NCBI GenBank assembly: GCA_013002595.1
Contig: JABDJG010000194.1
Location: 1 to 6,961 of the forward strand
From: Hyphomicrobiales bacterium
GTDB lineage: Bacteria > Pseudomonadota > Alphaproteobacteria > Rhizobiales > Aestuariivirgaceae
DNA: 6,961 bases
Direction: 5' to 3'
Shown: positions 5,343 through 6,961 of the stretch, piece after piece
How the letters are laid out: each line of letters opens with the position of its first letter
How positions within the stretch are numbered: the stretch's first letter is position 1
Made by a program: the position numbers and the translations under genes
Notes under the pieces: generated by a model
What the model was told of the DNA's origin: nothing
Seen by the model: only the letters and a program-made list of their open reading frames with translations
The model's database searches: none

Positions 5343-5430
5343 CCCGGCAAGGTTCGACTATGATCATCTTGCAACAATGACTGAATAATAACGGCGCGGG
5401 ATCGATGCCGGGGCTGTACAAAGGTTAACG

Positions 5431-5442
5431 GTTTGCGCAAAC
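5431..5442 (+). promoter_or_regulatory. Perfect 12-bp palindrome GTTTGCGCAAAC (operator candidate)
   Basis: GTTTGC followed by GCAAAC is a perfect palindrome about 80 bases before the cold-shock gene start. A palindromic GTTAAC (5424-5429) lies just to its left. Having no spacer favours a DNA-binding site over an RNA hairpin. No regulator is identified. Confidence 0.3.
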
Positions 5443-5520
5443 TGCCTGTCATGTGCCGATAGAGGCAATCATACGGTACTGCGGGTGGATAATTTTAAGT
5501 AGATAAGTGGGTAGTCGGTC

Positions 5521-6105
5521 ATGGCGGGGAGTGACCCTGATCGGGTTGAAGTCGAGAGTCGATCCGAAAGCGGCGAAATTGCAGCGGACGTCAAGATCAT
5601 CCAGGTCACTGGTTTTGTGAAGTGGTTTGATGTGGCGAGAGGCTATGGCTTCATCATTCCCGATAGCGGAATGCCCGACGTTCTTCTTCATTTGAGTTGT
5701 TTGAAACGAGACGGATTTGACGCGCCTCTGGAAGGAACGCGCGTCGAATGCGATGCTGTTGAGCGGCAAAAGGGCTTTCAGTGCCTGCGCGTTCACGCTG
5801 TCGATACCTCAACAGCCATTCACCCTGTCGAACGCGTTGCCCGCACTCATGTCAACGTCGACCCATCCAGCGACTGGATTCCGGTGACCGTCAAATGGTT
5901 CAACCGGGCGCGCGGTTTCGGGTTTGTCAGTGAAGGCGAAGGCAAGCCGGATATTTTCGTGCACATGGAAACCTTGCGCAAGACAGCGATAAGCGAGCTG
6001 ATTCCCGAGCAGCAGGTTTATGTACGCTACGGCAACGGACCCAAAGGCCTGATGGCCGCAGAGATCCGTCTGTCGCTTGACGACGGCATCAAACACACCA
6101 ATTAA
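5521..6105 (+). CDS. Cold-shock protein with two cold-shock domains
   Basis: Encodes 194 residues with two cold-shock domains joined by a linker (about 96-118). Domain 1 (about 29-95) has TGFVKWFDVARGYGFI (30-45) as RNP1 and DVLLHLS (53-59) as RNP2; the usual RNP2 Phe is Leu. Domain 2 (about 120-186) has VTVKWFNRARGFGFV (122-136) and DIFVHME (144-150), with all aromatic RNA-contacting positions kept. The first 20 residues are polar and charged. Such proteins bind single-stranded RNA or DNA and act as RNA chaperones in the cytosol. Two-domain versions are typical of alphaproteobacteria; as I recall, Caulobacter homologues respond to stationary phase rather than cold. The ATG at 5521 has only a weak upstream GGGTAG. 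It is preceded by the 358-bp structured interval and followed after 53 bases by the DUF192 gene. It ends with tandem TAA TAG. Confidence 0.93.
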   Translation: MAGSDPDRVEVESRSESGEIAADVKIIQVTGFVKWFDVARGYGFIIPDSGMPDVLLHLSCLKRDGFDAPLEGTRVECDAVERQKGFQCLRVHAVDTSTAIHPVERVARTHVNVDPSSDWIPVTVKWFNRARGFGFVSEGEGKPDIFVHMETLRKTAISELIPEQQVYVRYGNGPKGLMAAEIRLSLDDGIKHTN

Positions 6106-6158
6106 TAGCAAGCTGTTTGGTCTCAAATCCCATCGCGGGTCATGTGAGGGGCATCGCT

Positions 6159-6626
6159 GTGCTGCGAGTTGCAAAGTTTTTGACTGCCGCCGTGTTGTGC
6201 TGCCTCATCGTGCTGACGGCGGCCGGCAATGCCCAGGATTCGATGCGGGTTGAGACGGTCTCGGTGACAACGGCCAAGGGCGTGTTCAAGTTCCAGACCG
6301 AGATTGCCGATACCGAGCCGGCGCGTGAGCGCGGCCTGATGTTTCGCAAGACCATGCCGCCGGACCGGGCGATGCTGTTCCACTGGGGCCGGCCGCTGGT
6401 CGCATCGATGTGGATGCAAAACACCTATATCTCACTCGACATGCTGTTTATTGCGGATGATGGCACTGTCCGGTTCGTGGCCGAGAACACCAAGCCGTTG
6501 TCACGCGATATCGTCTCAGCCGGCATTGAGGTTGCTGGCGTGCTCGAAGTGATTGCCGGTACCGCCCAGCGCATCGGCCTCAAACCGGGTGATAAGGTCG
6601 CGCACCCCATATTTGATGGTTCCTAG
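6159..6626 (+). CDS. Secreted DUF192-family protein
   Basis: Encodes 155 residues from a GTG at 6159, which has GAGGGG seven bases upstream. A TTG at 6117 would put 14 residues before the signal peptide and is less likely. The N-terminus is a signal peptide: R3 and K6, a hydrophobic run at about 7-22, and probable cleavage after GNA (23-25) before QD. The mature part follows the DUF192 pattern: FQTEIADTEPARERGLMFR (45-63), MP (66-67), MLFHW (72-76), MWMQNTYISLDMLFI (84-98), VLEVIAG (128-134) and GDKV (144-147). The family has no settled function. The protein should act in the periplasm or be exported. It lies 53 bases after the cold-shock gene on the same strand with no terminator seen between, so co-transcription is possible. 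From memory, this neighbourhood (cold-shock gene, DUF192, tRNA-Pro, complex I subunit) recurs in Rhizobiales. Confidence 0.9.
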   Translation: MLRVAKFLTAAVLCCLIVLTAAGNAQDSMRVETVSVTTAKGVFKFQTEIADTEPARERGLMFRKTMPPDRAMLFHWGRPLVASMWMQNTYISLDMLFIADDGTVRFVAENTKPLSRDIVSAGIEVAGVLEVIAGTAQRIGLKPGDKVAHPIFDGS

Positions 6627-6635
6627 GGCGTTATC

Positions 6636-6670
6636 GTGCTTGCCCATTGCGTGCGAATGCGTATAAGCAC
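6636..6670 (+). repeat. Short inverted repeat between the DUF192 gene and tRNA-Pro
   Basis: GTGCTT (6636-6641) is the exact complement of AAGCAC (6665-6670), with a 23-base loop. It starts about 10 bases after the DUF192 stop. No T run follows, so it is at best a weak or factor-dependent terminator, or a chance match. Confidence 0.2.
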
Positions 6671-6722
6671 CTGTCGGACACAGTGAGTTGAGAGCAATCT
6701 GGCTCATATTGTTGCTGAGTGT

Positions 6723-6799
6723 CGGGGCGTAGCGCAGCCTGGTAGCGCATCTGCTTTGGGAGCAGAGGGTCGCAAGTTCGAATCTTGCCGCCCCGACCA
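6723..6799 (+). tRNA. tRNA-Pro (anticodon UGG)
   Basis: A full cloverleaf can be folded. The acceptor CGGGGCG (6723-6729) pairs with CGCCCCG (6789-6795). The D stem is GCGC/GCGC. The anticodon stem TCTGC (6750-6754) pairs with GCAGA (6762-6766), around loop TTTGGGA with anticodon TGG at 6757-6759. The T stem GCAAG/CTTGC (6772-6776 and 6784-6788) encloses TTCGAAT. The discriminator is A6796 and CCA is encoded at 6797-6799. Length is 77 bases including CCA. U at the wobble position lets it read most or all proline codons. I could not define a convincing promoter in the 96 bases upstream. Confidence 0.97.
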
Positions 6800-6836
6800 A
6801 TTCAGTAAAACTGTAATGGAGGCACGAGGCCGCACC

Positions 6837-6961
6837 ATGCCCGCACGAATTTATCAGCCCGCCCGCAACGCCATGCAGTCCGGCAAGGCCAAGAGCAAAA
6901 ATTGGCTGCTGGAGTTTGATGCCGATGCGCCACGCCAGGCCGACCCGCTCATGGGCTGGAC
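6837..6961 (+). CDS. NADH dehydrogenase (complex I) accessory subunit, NDUFS4-like, 5' part
   Basis: The first 41 codons are visible and the gene runs off the window in mid-codon. The N-terminus reads MPARIYQPARNAMQSGKAKS, then WLLEF (23-27) and PLMGW (37-41). This is the opening of the alphaproteobacterial 'ETC complex I subunit conserved region' family, related to the mitochondrial 18-kDa subunit NDUFS4. The bacterial proteins keep the ARIY-P-NAMQSG start and the W-LEF and PLMGW motifs. The protein is expected to be a peripheral subunit on the cytoplasmic arm of complex I. The ATG at 6837 has GAGG seven bases upstream. An in-frame ATG at 6816 would add seven residues but has no ribosome binding site. 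It starts 37 bases after tRNA-Pro. Confidence 0.88.
   Translation, partial: MPARIYQPARNAMQSGKAKSKNWLLEFDADAPRQADPLMGW

Larger units (their letters stand above)
5163..5520. other. Gene-free 358-bp interval rich in inverted repeats
   Basis: No convincing gene was found on either strand in this interval between the sirtuin and the cold-shock gene. It is visibly more AT-rich than its neighbours. It holds a palindrome (5180-5192), a nested inverted repeat (5186-5229), two overlapping stem-loops (5290-5326 and 5323-5342), an 8-bp palindrome ATGATCAT (5360-5367) and a 12-bp palindrome (5431-5442). A -10-like GATAAT is at 5488-5493 but has no good -35. A 16-codon ATG frame (5330-5380) lacks a properly spaced ribosome binding site. 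Possible roles are a long regulatory leader, a small RNA gene or a cluster of operators; the sequence alone does not decide. Confidence 0.6.

Noticed and set aside
5330..5380. Possible 16-codon leader peptide (MLQCTRQGSTMIILQQ)
   Set aside because: The only GAAGG upstream is about 10-12 bases away, with a stem arm between, and there is no run of one amino acid to suggest attenuation. Not supported enough to annotate.
5123..5452. Minus-strand 109-codon open frame covering most of the gene-free interval
   Set aside because: It starts in the interval, ends inside the sirtuin 3' end, and has no recognisable motif and an unnatural His/Arg/Ser-rich composition. The repeats give a better account of the interval.
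6516..6800. Minus-strand 94-codon open frame across tRNA-Pro
   Set aside because: Its start (GAARFELATLCSQSR) is the well-known false protein made by translating the antisense strand of a tRNA, and the rest lies antisense to the DUF192 gene.

Overview
The window looks like chromosomal DNA from an alphaproteobacterium, most likely of the Rhizobiales (Hyphomicrobiales) type. The reasons are its GC-rich coding sequence, the glpX-recJ gene pair, a two-domain cold-shock protein, and a homologue of the mitochondrial complex I accessory subunit NDUFS4 just after a tRNA-Pro gene. This placement rests on remembered family and gene-order patterns; no search was run. I see no insertion sequence, integrase, phage gene or CRISPR array.

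Layout, left to right. (1) Positions 1-2040 are housekeeping: the last 38 codons of glpX, recJ overlapping it by one base, and tRNA-Glu(UUC) with its own probable promoter. (2) Positions 2041-5162 are a small-molecule and protein-modification block. A Gfa-family zinc protein lies on the plus strand. Facing it on the minus strand is a tight three-gene run: glyoxalase I, then a small SET-domain protein, then an HSL-type alpha/beta hydrolase. The Gfa and hydrolase stop codons overlap on the palindrome TTAA. Glyoxalase I is divergent from a Sir2-family sirtuin across about 65 bp. (3) Positions 5163-5520 hold no convincing gene but contain several inverted repeats, some of which could pair in alternative ways. 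(4) Positions 5521-6961 are again core-like: the double cold-shock-domain protein, a secreted DUF192 protein, tRNA-Pro(UGG), and the start of the NDUFS4-like gene, cut by the window edge.

How the genes may work together. Glyoxalase I converts the methylglyoxal-glutathione hemithioacetal to S-D-lactoylglutathione, and the Gfa protein belongs to a family named for glutathione-formaldehyde chemistry. The sirtuin removes acyl groups from lysine, and the SET protein probably methylates lysine. The middle block can therefore be read as reactive-aldehyde handling placed beside lysine-modification enzymes. That link is inference, and it is the most interesting idea in the window. The second is the structured, gene-free leader in front of the cold-shock gene. 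The individual gene identities are ordinary and mostly secure.
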